The position numbers and the translations under genes were made by a program. The notes below the pieces were generated by a model. The model was not told the origin of the DNA. It did not search any database and saw only the letters and a program-made list of their open reading frames with translations. A DNA stretch of 64,000 bases, taken from NCBI RefSeq assembly GCF_009695545.1, contig NZ_VUNS01000010.1, forward strand, positions 93,832-157,831, given 5' to 3'. Shown piece after piece: positions 8,723-17,010 of the stretch. The DNA is from Victivallis lenta (lineage in GTDB: Bacteria > Verrucomicrobiota > Lentisphaeria > Victivallales > Victivallaceae). Position 1 is the first letter of the stretch; each line of letters opens with the position of its first letter.

Positions 8723-9910
8723 ATGGCGGTAACGAAAAATTTTCTGGATCGCTTCAGCGCCCGGCTCGACGATATCGACGCCGGCAGCCGGCAGGCGTAT
8801 ATTCTGCGGCTCATGAAGGAACGCGGATTTCTCGAGACGGTTTTCAACGCGATCGAGGAGGGAATCCTCGTGATCGACCGCCATTTGCTGATCCGCTATC
8901 ACAACCGGGCGGCGCGGGAGATTCTGGCGCTGCCGGACGACCTGTCCGAAGTCCGGGTGTCGCAGCTGCTGCAGGGGGTCGACTGGCTGCGGATTCTCGG
9001 CTCCGATGAAAAGGAGTGGGTGAAGGTCGCGCGCCAGGAGCTCGAGATCATGTATCCTGTGCGCCGGTTTATTCAATTCTATCTGGTTCCGTATCCGGAA
9101 GATGCGGCGCTTGCCACGGTGATCGTCCGCGACGTGACCGAGAGCCGCGCCCGCACCATGAGCGATCTTGAGAACGAAAAGGGGCAGGCGGTATCGATGC
9201 TGGCGGCCGGCGTCGCCCATGAGATCGGCAATCCGCTCAACAGCCTCTATCTGAATTTGCAGATGCTCGACCGCGCCTTTGCGGGCGGCGAGGAGTTGTC
9301 GAAGGGCGAGGCGGCGGATATGATCAACGCCTGCAAATCCGAAGTGGAGCGGCTCGACAGCATCATTCAGGGCTTTCTGACCGCGCTGCGTCCGGGCAGG
9401 CCGCAGTTTGCGCCGGTGGATATTGCCGGACTTGTTCTGGAGGTGTTGAACTTCATGCGTCCGGAGATCGAGGCGCGGCTGGTCACCGTCACCTGCGAAT
9501 GGGGGAAGGGCAAGCAGACGGTCCAGGGAGATGCCGGGCAGCTCAAGCAGGTGTTCTACAACGTGATCCGCAACGCGGTACAGGCGATGCAGAACGGCGG
9601 AACGCTGCTGATCCGGAGCTATGCCGATCCGGAGTATCTGACGGTTGAGTTCGTCGATTCCGGCTGCGGCATCACACCGGAGGAGCTCAGCACCATGTTT
9701 CTCGCTTTCAAATCGAACCGTTCCGGCGGGAACGGCATCGGCACGATGGTCGTCGAGCGGATCTGCCGCGAACACGGCGCGGAATTCGGGCTGCGGTCGA
9801 TTCCCGGCAAAGGCACCGTGTTTCAGATCCGCTTCCCGTTCGGGGGGCGGAGGGTGCGGCTGCTTCCGTCGCCGGATATGCCGGCGGAAGAAGGGAAGAG
9901 GGAATTATGA
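8723..9910 (+). CDS. PAS-domain sensor histidine kinase (NtrB-like)
   Basis: 395 residues from ATG 8723 (AGGGA nine bases before; an in-frame TTG at 8717 is a poorer choice). Order: PAS domain about 35-140 (GILVIDRHLLIRYHNRAARE), HisKA with the phosphoacceptor H166 in AAGVAHEIGNPLNS, then HATPase_c with N-box FYNVIRNAVQAMQ, G1 FVDSGCGI and G2 GGNGIGTMVVE. No membrane helix, so it senses a cytoplasmic signal. It autophosphorylates and passes phosphate to a response regulator, but none is adjacent, so it is an orphan kinase here. Its stop overlaps the start of the metallo-beta-lactamase fold gene. Confidence 0.92.
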   Translation: MAVTKNFLDRFSARLDDIDAGSRQAYILRLMKERGFLETVFNAIEEGILVIDRHLLIRYHNRAAREILALPDDLSEVRVSQLLQGVDWLRILGSDEKEWVKVARQELEIMYPVRRFIQFYLVPYPEDAALATVIVRDVTESRARTMSDLENEKGQAVSMLAAGVAHEIGNPLNSLYLNLQMLDRAFAGGEELSKGEAADMINACKSEVERLDSIIQGFLTALRPGRPQFAPVDIAGLVLEVLNFMRPEIEARLVTVTCEWGKGKQTVQGDAGQLKQVFYNVIRNAVQAMQNGGTLLIRSYADPEYLTVEFVDSGCGITPEELSTMFLAFKSNRSGGNGIGTMVVERICREHGAEFGLRSIPGKGTVFQIRFPFGGRRVRLLPSPDMPAEEGKREL

Positions 9911-10665
9911 TGAAATTTGTCACCCTCGGCACGAGCCACGGCGATCCGACGCGCGAACGCTTCAACACGTCGACGCTGCTCGACGCCGAGGAGTGCGGAA
10001 TTCTGTTCGATGCGGGCGCTCCGGTCAATGCGCTGCTGATCCGGCGCGGGGTGCCGTTCGGAAGGCTCCGGCATTTGTTCGTGACCCATATGCATGAAGA
10101 TCATATCGGCGGGATTCCGGGGCTGCTGAAGTCGTTCGTCAAGTATCCGGTCCCTGGGCAGAGGCTGACGGTGCATCTGCCGGAGGAGGCCGGTATCGAA
10201 GCGATTCTCGGTTTCCTTCGCGCGACGCACCGGATGCCGCCGGAGGAGCTGGTCGGGTTCGACGTGCTCTCTCCCGGCGCCGTGTACCGGGAAAACGGCG
10301 TGACGGTCCGGGCCGTTCCGACCCGGCATATGGAGAACGAGGGGCTTTCCGGCGTGCCGAGCTTCGGCTTCTGTATCGAGTCGGAGGGGAGCCGCGTGAT
10401 TTATACCGGGGATCTCCGGTTCGATTTCGCCGATTTTCCGCGAGGCGAGTTCAAACAGCCCGCCGGCTGCATCTGCGAATGCACGCATTTTCCGTTGGAA
10501 CGGGCGGTGGAGGTGCTGGGTGCCCTGCCGGTCCGCAAACTGGTCTGCACGCATGTCGCCGACCGCTGGCACGGCGGGGAGGGAGAGGCGGAGTTCCGCC
10601 GTCTGGCCTCGGCGCTGCCGTTTCCGGTTGCGCTGGCGCACGACGGGGACGAGTTTCTATTTTAA
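9907..10665 (+). CDS. Metallo-beta-lactamase fold hydrolase (RNase Z/MBL type)
   Basis: 252 residues. The metal-binding motif THMHEDHIGG is at about residues 59-68, with later ligands in TRHMENEG, IIYTGDL-like (VIYTGDLRFD, Asp ligand) and VCTHVADRWH. The layout resembles RNase Z-like and phosphodiesterase-like MBL proteins. It follows the kinase with a 4-base overlap; a second ATG at 9910 is equally possible. Thirty-eight bases downstream is a phosphoesterase fusion, so a phosphate-ester substrate is plausible but unproven. Confidence 0.85.
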   Translation: MMKFVTLGTSHGDPTRERFNTSTLLDAEECGILFDAGAPVNALLIRRGVPFGRLRHLFVTHMHEDHIGGIPGLLKSFVKYPVPGQRLTVHLPEEAGIEAILGFLRATHRMPPEELVGFDVLSPGAVYRENGVTVRAVPTRHMENEGLSGVPSFGFCIESEGSRVIYTGDLRFDFADFPRGEFKQPAGCICECTHFPLERAVEVLGALPVRKLVCTHVADRWHGGEGEAEFRRLASALPFPVALAHDGDEFLF

Positions 10666-10702
10666 TTGCGGCCCTCCGGGACCGTCCGAAAGGAGGAGGG
10701 AG

Positions 10703-12178
10703 ATGAAAATCGCACTGCTGGCCGACCTGCATCTGCCGGATTCGGAGCGTACCGTCAAAGAGGAGGTGCTCGACTGGGCTCTTTCGGCCGCGGTCCGGCT
10801 GGGCGCCGACCGCATCGTCGGCGCCGGAGACCTGACCGCCACAGGAACGGTTCGCGCCGCCGGACGGCTGCGCCGCCGCCTTGAAAGCACCGGCATCCCG
10901 TTCCTGCTGACGCCCGGCAACGCCGAACTTCGGACTCCGGTCGAACGGGCGAGGGTCCGGGACATTCTGCGGACTCCGGTCGAGGATGACGGGCTCCTGC
11001 TGCTCGACACCTCCCGGGGGCGGCTGTCGGAGGAGGCGCGCGTACTGCTGGGGCGTCCGGTTCCGGCGGGCGTACTCGCCGTGACCCACTGTCCTCCCGA
11101 TGCGTGGCCGGAGGAGGACCGGCGGCTGCTGGAACGGGCGTTTTCGTCCGGCCGGGTCGCCCGGCTTGCCGCCGGACATCGGCACATCGACGGCAGCTTC
11201 GAGCGGATCGAACTCGTTCGCGGGCTTGACCCCGACAAAGCGCGGGGCGGCGCGCCGGCGCTTGTGATGTTCGACGGCGCGGCGCGCGAGGACGTCGTAT
11301 TCGATGCCGCCGATCCGCGCGTCTGGCCGGAGGCGGAGCGCAGCGCATTTTTCGCAAGGCTCGGCTGTTCCGGCATGAAGGACCCTGTCGGCGTTCTCGG
11401 TCGCGGAACGGCTGCCGGAATGCCGGTGTTCGAGCTGCGTTACGCCGGCGCGGAATCGCTGTCGGACCCGGCGCTGAGCGCCGCGCTCGGCCGATGGCGC
11501 GCCGGCGGCGGCGGTTGCCTTTCGCTCCATCTTCCGGACCTCGCGCTCCGGGACGGAGAGATTCGCGGAGTGCCGGAACTGCGGCGGGCCGCGAAGCAGG
11601 CCGTCGATCTCGGCTGTTCGCGGGTCACCTGGCATGTGCCGCGCATTGCCGCCGCGGAATTCCCCGGGGCGGCGGAGGCTCTGCAGAGGGCGGCGGAGCC
11701 GGTCGCGCGCATGCTGCTCGACGCCGGGATCGAAATCGGCATTGAAAATCTGCACCTGACTCCGGGCGAAGCGCCGGAGACGCGCAATTTCGGTTATGTG
11801 CCGGAGGAGTGCCGCGAGTGGATCGAGCTTCTGCGCTGGAAGCTCGACTGCTGTTCGCGGATCGGTTTTCACTTCGATCTCGGCCATGCCCGCAACAACG
11901 GGGAGCTGGCGGGCCGCCACACGATCAGCGACTGGTATGCGGAGCTCGGCGATGAGATCAACGGCTTCCATCTGCATCAGGTCGTGCAGGACGGGGACGG
12001 GACTCTGCATAACCATATGCCGTTGACGGAGCCGTTCGGCACGCTGATTTCGCTCGCTTCTCTGTTTCTGGCCTGGCGGCGCGGCCGGGTCAACCCGTCG
12101 CCGATGTTTCTGGAAATCCGCGAGGGTGACCCCGTCGACTCGCTGCGGAGCCTGCGGCGGAGCCTCGGCGCTCAGTAA
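10703..12178 (+). CDS. Metallophosphoesterase / xylose-isomerase-like TIM-barrel fusion
   Basis: 491 residues from ATG 10703 after AGGAGGAGGG; an open frame upstream overlaps the MBL gene and is not used. Residues 1-190 are a calcineurin-like phosphoesterase with LLADLHLPDS, GAGDLTATG, TPGNAE (usual GNH(D/E) has lost its His) and TH..(VTHCPPD), AGHRHID. Residues about 230-490 form a second domain like AP-endonuclease/sugar isomerase TIM barrels: SLHLPDLALRDGEI, VTWHVPRI, IGIENLHLTPGEAPE, GFHFDLGHARNNG, INGFHLHQVVQDGDGTLHNH and FLEIREG carry the expected metal ligands (E, D, H, H, E). The fusion is in one uninterrupted frame. Likely cytoplasmic; substrate unknown. Confidence 0.8.
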   Translation: MKIALLADLHLPDSERTVKEEVLDWALSAAVRLGADRIVGAGDLTATGTVRAAGRLRRRLESTGIPFLLTPGNAELRTPVERARVRDILRTPVEDDGLLLLDTSRGRLSEEARVLLGRPVPAGVLAVTHCPPDAWPEEDRRLLERAFSSGRVARLAAGHRHIDGSFERIELVRGLDPDKARGGAPALVMFDGAAREDVVFDAADPRVWPEAERSAFFARLGCSGMKDPVGVLGRGTAAGMPVFELRYAGAESLSDPALSAALGRWRAGGGGCLSLHLPDLALRDGEIRGVPELRRAAKQAVDLGCSRVTWHVPRIAAAEFPGAAEALQRAAEPVARMLLDAGIEIGIENLHLTPGEAPETRNFGYVPEECREWIELLRWKLDCCSRIGFHFDLGHARNNGELAGRHTISDWYAELGDEINGFHLHQVVQDGDGTLHNHMPLTEPFGTLISLASLFLAWRRGRVNPSPMFLEIREGDPVDSLRSLRRSLGAQ

Positions 12179-12678
12179 CGGCGGCTGTCGTAGGCCCATT
12201 GCAGGAGCGCCTGCCGCTGGCGCGCGCGGCAGGCGGCGTCTCCGGCGCGGCAGTTTTTCACGAGCTGCGCGACATGGCGGCTCATGGCGGCCCAGCGCCG
12301 GATCTGGCGGTCGTCGTCGCCGCTTCTCCGCCCGAGGTAGTAACGGCAGTACCACTGGAACCAGCCGCGCGGGTCGTCGGGATGAATCCACCCCTTTGCG
12401 CGCCAGACGGAGAGCGGCTGCGATGCGAGGACGCCGAAGCAGTTCAGAGCCGGGTCGTGCCGCTCCGGGCAGAGCCGCGCCTCCCGGAACCAGTCGGCCG
12501 GGAACTCGCTGCGGCAGTCGGTCATGTATTTTCCGCCGAAGACGCCGAGCGCGAGCATCTCTTTCGGAGTCAGTTCCGGGGAGAAACGTTCGTCGAAGTG
12601 TTCCCCTTCCGGCTCGGAGAGGAGATAGCGGTAATTCGGCTGCATCCGGTCATGGACGGTGACTGTCGCGTGAATCAT
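12172..12678 (-). CDS. Conserved protein of unknown function
   Basis: 168 residues from ATG 12678, which overlaps the lipocalin stop (ATGA). The body has a highly conserved look: PELTPKEMLALGVFGGKYM, DCRSEFPADWF, LSVWRAKGWIHPDDPRGWFQ, WYCRYYLGRR and RQRQALLQWAYDSRRY. I recall homologues of this kind in both bacteria and fungi, but no function. No signal peptide or membrane helix. The many Trp and Arg residues and the basic C-terminus may suit nucleic-acid or polyanion binding; that is a guess. The 3' end overlaps the convergent fusion gene by seven bases. Confidence 0.7.
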   Translation of the reverse strand: MIHATVTVHDRMQPNYRYLLSEPEGEHFDERFSPELTPKEMLALGVFGGKYMTDCRSEFPADWFREARLCPERHDPALNCFGVLASQPLSVWRAKGWIHPDDPRGWFQWYCRYYLGRRSGDDDRQIRRWAAMSRHVAQLVKNCRAGDAACRARQRQALLQWAYDSRRY

Positions 12679-13154
12679 GGCGTTTCGAGGCAGAACCGCT
12701 GCGGCGGATATTCGAGTTCGTCGATGTCGAAACCGTTGGTCAGGGCGAATTCGCGCAGCTCTTCGAGTTCGTCGAGCTTCAAATACGGTTCGCGGGCGAG
12801 GAACCACAGGTATTTCCGGCCGGCTCCGGCAACGACCGCCCGCGTGTACGCCGGGTCGAGACGGATGATGCGGTATTCGCCTTCGAACGGACCGAAGAAG
12901 TTGACCATCAGCTCTCCGACCGTCTCGTCGCCTTTCGGCCTGGCTTTGCCGGAGATGCTGTGAAATTTTCCGTTGCGCACGCCGCTGTTTTCGATTGCAA
13001 CCAGACCGTCCGCCGCTTCGGCGTAATCGGCCCGGACGCAGGACATGCCCCGCTCGAACCGGTGGGGCAGCCGTGCGATTTCGTACCAGCGCCCGAGATA
13101 ACGTTTCAGGGAAAAATTCCGGACCGCCGGAATCGACTCCTCCTGCCAGATCAT
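12675..13154 (-). CDS. Lipocalin (Blc-like)
   Basis: 159 residues from ATG 13154 with GGAGG upstream. The lipocalin signature is clear: YLGRWYEIARLPHRFERG (about 20-37, G-x-W motif), GKARPKGDETVGELMVNFF, and the C-terminal YLWFLAREPYLK strand. Bacterial Blc binds lysophospholipids or fatty acids at the outer membrane, usually through a lipobox. Here the N-terminus (MIWQEESIPAVRN) has no signal peptide or lipobox, so this member is probably cytoplasmic. An upstream in-frame start at 13316 would not add a clean signal either. It is coupled to the 168-residue conserved protein. Confidence 0.88.
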   Translation of the reverse strand: MIWQEESIPAVRNFSLKRYLGRWYEIARLPHRFERGMSCVRADYAEAADGLVAIENSGVRNGKFHSISGKARPKGDETVGELMVNFFGPFEGEYRIIRLDPAYTRAVVAGAGRKYLWFLAREPYLKLDELEELREFALTNGFDIDELEYPPQRFCLETP

Positions 13155-13341
13155 AATCCGCCTCCTCTCCGATCCGTCCGGGCTGAATATTGCACGGATT
13201 TTTTTGCGGAACAGGCTGTTTCCCGCATTATGCACGGTATTGTAATCATTTGCCGAACAGTATCGTGCGCTGGAACGCCTGAAATGAAACATAACATTCC
13301 GGAGGAAAACTTTCAAGGCCCGGGCCGCAGAAAAACGGAAT

Positions 13342-14643
13342 TCATTCCGTGCCGCGGTTCCGGTAGCCCGCTTTTTCTCCGGGCGGCGCGTCGAATGCGG
13401 TGCCGATTCCGTCCCGGCCGGCGGATGCCTGCGGCAGGGCTTCGGCGGTCTCCTCGGGCGTCAGGAGCCGGCAGGTGTCGAGTCCGGCCACTTTCGCCTC
13501 CGTTTCGGCGGTGAATGCCGCGGCCGCCGTCGTGGTCGGAGCGATGAGACATGCGGCAAGCCGGGCTTCGCCCTTCTGGTCGGCATCCACGGCGATCGCG
13601 TTGCCGATGAATGTGCAGCCGACGGCCGCCGCCCTGCCGCCGCCGCAGACGTGAAGTCCGGCTTCGGTTCCGCTTCCGCCGCGCTTTTCCGCATAGCCGC
13701 CGAGGCAGTTGCGGAGTTCCGCATCGCCCCAGATGCGGAAATTGCGCTTGTTGCGCAGGGCGATGCAGTTTATCAGTACGGCGTTGCGGGTTTTGATGTC
13801 CCAGCCGCCGTCGGTGCAGTCGAAGGCGCGGCAGTTGACCCAGGTGATGCTGCGGGTGTTCGCCTCGGCGCAGAAGCCGTCCGCATTCCAGTATTTGTCT
13901 CCGGCATCGTCATAGGCGTTGCGGGCGACGCAGTCTTCAAACCGGATATCCGAGTCGATCGTCCCTTTGACGCCGCCCGTGCCGAAACACATCTGGAATT
14001 TTTCCGTGGCGAACTCTCTGCCGCCGGCGTCGGAGATGACGCTGCGGACAACGGCCTGCGTGATTCCGCCCTGCAGCCGCACGCCGCGCTTGGAGAAGCC
14101 CGTCATGGTGCAGTTTTCGATCCGGATTCCGGTTCCTCCGTTCAGGTAAATGCCGTCCCGGATGCGGGTGAAGTCGCAGTTGCGGATCACGAGACTGCTG
14201 TTGTCGCCGAACCCCATGACGCCTTCCCGGTAATCCGTGACCAGGAATCCGTCGATTTCGATGTGGGAGGCTCCTTTGCGAAGCTGAATGAAGTCGCGTC
14301 CTTTGGACGGCTCCTGCTTTTCCCAGTTTGCCGTGAAGCGCGGATAGCCGTCTGCGCCTTTCCGGCCGATCAGTTTTTTGACCTTTCCCTCGCGTCCGCC
14401 GTTGCCGGCGGTGATGACCAAACTCTGATCGGCATAGACGCCGGGGGCTACGAAAACCGTTCCGCCCGGCGCGGCCAGCTCCCATGCCGCGGCGATGGAG
14501 GCGCAGGCGTTTTCGGGATCGGCGCCGGTCCGGGAGCCGGAGCCTCCCGGGCTGACATAAACGATTTCCGGCAGTTCGGCGGCAGCGGCCGGCAGAACGC
14601 CGGACAGTACGGCGGAGAACAGAAGACAGAACAGCATTTTCAT
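13342..14643 (-). CDS. Secreted right-handed beta-helix protein (pectate-lyase-like)
   Basis: 433 residues. Residues 1-22 are a signal peptide ([20 protein letters not shown]). A mature start with YVSPGGSGSRTGADPENACA and VFVAPGVYADQSLVI is the typical first coil of DUF1565/PL9-type helices; then repeated rungs such as HIEIDGFLVTDY, LVIRNCDFTRIRDGIYL, IRIENCTMTGFS and ITWVNCRAFDCTDGGWDI. YWNADGFCAE resembles the NxDGF segment of PL9 pectate lyases. It is probably a secreted polysaccharide lyase or glycan binder; substrate not fixed. Its ATG touches the stop of the prepilin-like gene (shared base 14643), so it is part of locus A. Confidence 0.8.
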   Translation of the reverse strand: MKMLFCLLFSAVLSGVLPAAAAELPEIVYVSPGGSGSRTGADPENACASIAAAWELAAPGGTVFVAPGVYADQSLVITAGNGGREGKVKKLIGRKGADGYPRFTANWEKQEPSKGRDFIQLRKGASHIEIDGFLVTDYREGVMGFGDNSSLVIRNCDFTRIRDGIYLNGGTGIRIENCTMTGFSKRGVRLQGGITQAVVRSVISDAGGREFATEKFQMCFGTGGVKGTIDSDIRFEDCVARNAYDDAGDKYWNADGFCAEANTRSITWVNCRAFDCTDGGWDIKTRNAVLINCIALRNKRNFRIWGDAELRNCLGGYAEKRGGSGTEAGLHVCGGGRAAAVGCTFIGNAIAVDADQKGEARLAACLIAPTTTAAAAFTAETEAKVAGLDTCRLLTPEETAEALPQASAGRDGIGTAFDAPPGEKAGYRNRGTE

Positions 14644-15347
14644 CAGAAAGCGTATCCTTTCGCTGCGGCATTGGCTCCCCAGAACGAGGTTTCGCGGTTG
14701 GACGGCATGGCATAATAATCAATGTTTCCGACATGGCCGTCGAGGAAAGCCGCGTTCCGGCTGCCGCGCGGATGCCGCAGAAGCGGCACCGGCATCCCGG
14801 ATTCCCAGGCCATATTTTCGTGAACATAGGTTTTTTTGCGGTAGGACGAATTCGACATGGCGTCGTCGCGGTCCATGATCAGCATGCGCATCGAAGCGAA
14901 TTTCACCTTGAGGATGTGTCCGGAACATTTTCCGCTGCCGTTCTCGGCCTGTCCCAGATAGTAGTTGAGGCCGTAGTGGTACATGAGATCGTCCGCCTGT
15001 GCCGGGCAGGCGAACTGCGGCAGCGGCTGCGAATGGTCTTCGTTCAGGGAAATCTGCTGCCGCACCGGGCCGCCGTAACCCATGTACGGATAAATGAAGT
15101 CCTGCCATTTCACATAACGCCAGGCGATGTCCGCCACGCCGCCGCCGTCAAAAGGCGGCAGAATTTCCCGGTTGTCCGCGGCATAGGAGCGCAGCGCCGT
15201 TGCCTGCTGCTTCAGGTTGCCGATGCAGTTTGCGCTGCGCCCGCGTTCCCGCGCCTGCGAGAGGGCCGGGAGCAGCATGGCAGCGAGAATCGCGATGATC
15301 GCAATAACTACCAGCAGTTCGATCAGGGTGAATTTTTCCGCTTTCAT
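14643..15347 (-). CDS. Prepilin-like protein with C-terminal H-X-DG motif
   Basis: 234 residues. The class III leader is [20 protein letters not shown] (cleavage expected before the Phe of FTLIE, Glu5 present). The C-terminal region has [19 protein letters not shown] and [16 protein letters not shown], the H-X9-DG type motif with one extra residue. Such proteins are very numerous in Lentisphaerota and Planctomycetota and are thought to be exported by type II secretion or pilus machinery; their role is not settled. It sits between a sugar-sensing regulator and a pectate-lyase-like gene. The stop and the next ATG share a base. Confidence 0.9.
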   Translation of the reverse strand: MKAEKFTLIELLVVIAIIAILAAMLLPALSQARERGRSANCIGNLKQQATALRSYAADNREILPPFDGGGVADIAWRYVKWQDFIYPYMGYGGPVRQQISLNEDHSQPLPQFACPAQADDLMYHYGLNYYLGQAENGSGKCSGHILKVKFASMRMLIMDRDDAMSNSSYRKKTYVHENMAWESGMPVPLLRHPRGSRNAAFLDGHVGNIDYYAMPSNRETSFWGANAAAKGYAF

Positions 15348-15459
15348 TATCGTCCCTTTCGTCTTGTCATGGTTGGTTGTTCAGGTCGACAGCATCTGTT
15401 TCGGTACGGTACATCCTCCTGTTTCGATTGTCATGATAACCGGTTCGGCTCCGGCATGC

Positions 15460-16839
15460 TTATGAAAAAAACAGTTCGCTGCGGACCGGACCCTGCTGCG
15501 GGATGCGGCCGGCCGGCGGCCGCAGTTTGAGGAAGGTGCGGGTCATGGCGGCCAGTTCAGAGGTCCCGCCGGCGATATCGTTTTCTCCGGCCAGAATCCG
15601 GTTGATGCCGGTCACCGCCAGGTGGTACAGGGTGCTGTCGTAGAGATTGTAGGTCGTGGTCATCTTCGGAATTTCCGTCAGGAAAAGCCGGTCGGCCGGC
15701 TCGAGCGGATTGAGCGACCGCCGCATGGCGGAAATCCGGATCGGGATGCCGTAACGGATTCCGGCCAGGTAGTTCTGGAAGCTTTTGCCGAGCAGCAGCC
15801 GCACCAGCCCGGCGGCCGTGTGCATGTCGGCGCATTCGCGGCGGACGCAGAAGATGTCAGTCGCCTGGACCGTGGTGTCGATTCCGCCGGGAAATGCCGG
15901 CAGCGGCGCGGTTTTCCAGTCCCGGCAGCCGGCGCGGTCGAGCAGGGGCAGAAATTCGCGCGGCTGCATGAGGAACGGCAGTTCGCCGCCGATGAAACGC
16001 TCCCAGTAATTCGGCAGCTGCGGTACGAACGGGATATCGTTTTCCCGCAGGAGCGTACGAATGGCGGAAAGTCCGCGTCGCGTCTCCTCCGTATCGATCC
16101 GCACCGGGTCGGCGGCGGAGGGATCGATCAGCGTTCCGCCCGCCCGCCGGATGTAGTTCATCCAGAGAAACGGTTCCGCTTTCCAATAGTAGCGTTTTTC
16201 CGGCGGCAGCAGCGGCCGGAAGGCTGCCAGCGAGGTGCGGAACTGTTCCCAGCTCCAGCCGGGAACCGGTTCGGGCACGTTTGCGGCAGCGAGCAGCTTC
16301 GGATTGTAGAACATGACGCGGGGAGAGAAAATCAGCGGCAGTCCGATCTGCCTGCCGTTCATCCGGCATGCTTCGAACGGCGTGCCGGTGAAATCCGCAT
16401 CGTCGGGAAACACCGCCCGGAAGATTTCGGTAAGGTCCGCGTATTCCGCATGATGCGACTGCAGGTATCCGGTCGTGCGCAGTTCGAAGATTCCGCGCCG
16501 GAAGCCGGTAACCACCCGGAGATTCGGAAATTCACTCCTCATCCGGCCGATCAGCTCTTCGCGGTAGGGCAGTTCGTAGAGCGGGTCGAAGAAGAAGACG
16601 TTCCGCTGCAGGACGCGGTCCCGCCAATCCGGATGGACGTATACGCCGTGGCGCGGAACTTTGTAGAGCACTCCTTCGTTCGACAGCGACTCCACTGCGC
16701 TCTGCACGATGAGCAGGGAGATTCCGGTCGCCGCCGCCAGGTCGCGGGTCACCGGCAGTTTTTCGCACGCGGGAACCTCGCCGGATTCCAGCAGATCGAG
16801 GATCTTGTTCCGCACGATGGTCAGTTTGTCCGGCTTCAT
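15460..16839 (-). CDS. GntR winged-helix / solute-binding-protein fusion regulator
   Basis: 459 residues. Residues 1-70 are a GntR-type winged helix: VRNKILDLLESGEVPACEKL, PVTRDLAAATGISLLIVQSA, LSNEGVLYKVPRHGVYV. Residues about 75-450 read like an extracellular sugar-binding protein of ABC importers (SBP_bac_1 type): FFFDPLYELPYREELIGRMR, ADLTEIFRAV, GLPLIFSPRVMFYNPKLLAA, VPEPVPGWSWEQFRTSL, YYWKAEPFLW. There is no signal peptide, so the binding domain works inside the cell as ligand sensor. This differs from usual GntR effector domains (FCD, UTRA). It is first in locus A and is preceded by a consensus promoter with tandem repeats, suggesting autoregulation. Confidence 0.85.
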   Translation of the reverse strand: MKPDKLTIVRNKILDLLESGEVPACEKLPVTRDLAAATGISLLIVQSAVESLSNEGVLYKVPRHGVYVHPDWRDRVLQRNVFFFDPLYELPYREELIGRMRSEFPNLRVVTGFRRGIFELRTTGYLQSHHAEYADLTEIFRAVFPDDADFTGTPFEACRMNGRQIGLPLIFSPRVMFYNPKLLAAANVPEPVPGWSWEQFRTSLAAFRPLLPPEKRYYWKAEPFLWMNYIRRAGGTLIDPSAADPVRIDTEETRRGLSAIRTLLRENDIPFVPQLPNYWERFIGGELPFLMQPREFLPLLDRAGCRDWKTAPLPAFPGGIDTTVQATDIFCVRRECADMHTAAGLVRLLLGKSFQNYLAGIRYGIPIRISAMRRSLNPLEPADRLFLTEIPKMTTTYNLYDSTLYHLAVTGINRILAGENDIAGGTSELAAMTRTFLKLRPPAGRIPQQGPVRSELFFS

Positions 16840-16853
16840 ATTGATCTCGCTGT

Positions 16854-16877
16854 GTATTAGTCACTGTATTATTCACT
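16854..16877 (-). promoter_or_regulatory. Tandem 12-bp repeats at the transcription start (operator candidate)
   Basis: On the minus strand AGTGAATAATAC is followed directly by AGTGACTAATAC, two units differing at one base. They begin four bases after the -10 box of the consensus promoter and end 15 bases before the regulator start codon, so a bound protein would block transcription. The GntR/SBP fusion is the obvious candidate to bind here. Confidence 0.6.
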
Positions 16878-16881
16878 GTTA

Positions 16882-16910
16882 ATTATACCTGAATCGACCC
16901 GCAATGTCAA
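16882..16910 (-). promoter_or_regulatory. Consensus sigma-70 promoter of locus A
   Basis: On the minus strand TTGACA (16910-16905), a 17-bp spacer and TATAAT (16887-16882) match the consensus at all twelve positions. It drives the GntR/SBP regulator and probably the two genes after it. Confidence 0.85.
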
Positions 16911-17010
16911 GGGAATTCGGCAAAAAAAACAGGAAATTTGTCGACATACCGCCCGAAGCCGGAACCGGACAGGGAAATGCCGGTTCTGCAAAAAGCATTT
17001 TCGGGAGAGG

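Noticed and set aside
10451..12391. Minus-strand frame of about 645 codons over the MPE/TIM fusion
   Set aside because: Arg- and Pro-rich translation without motifs, antisense to a well-supported gene.
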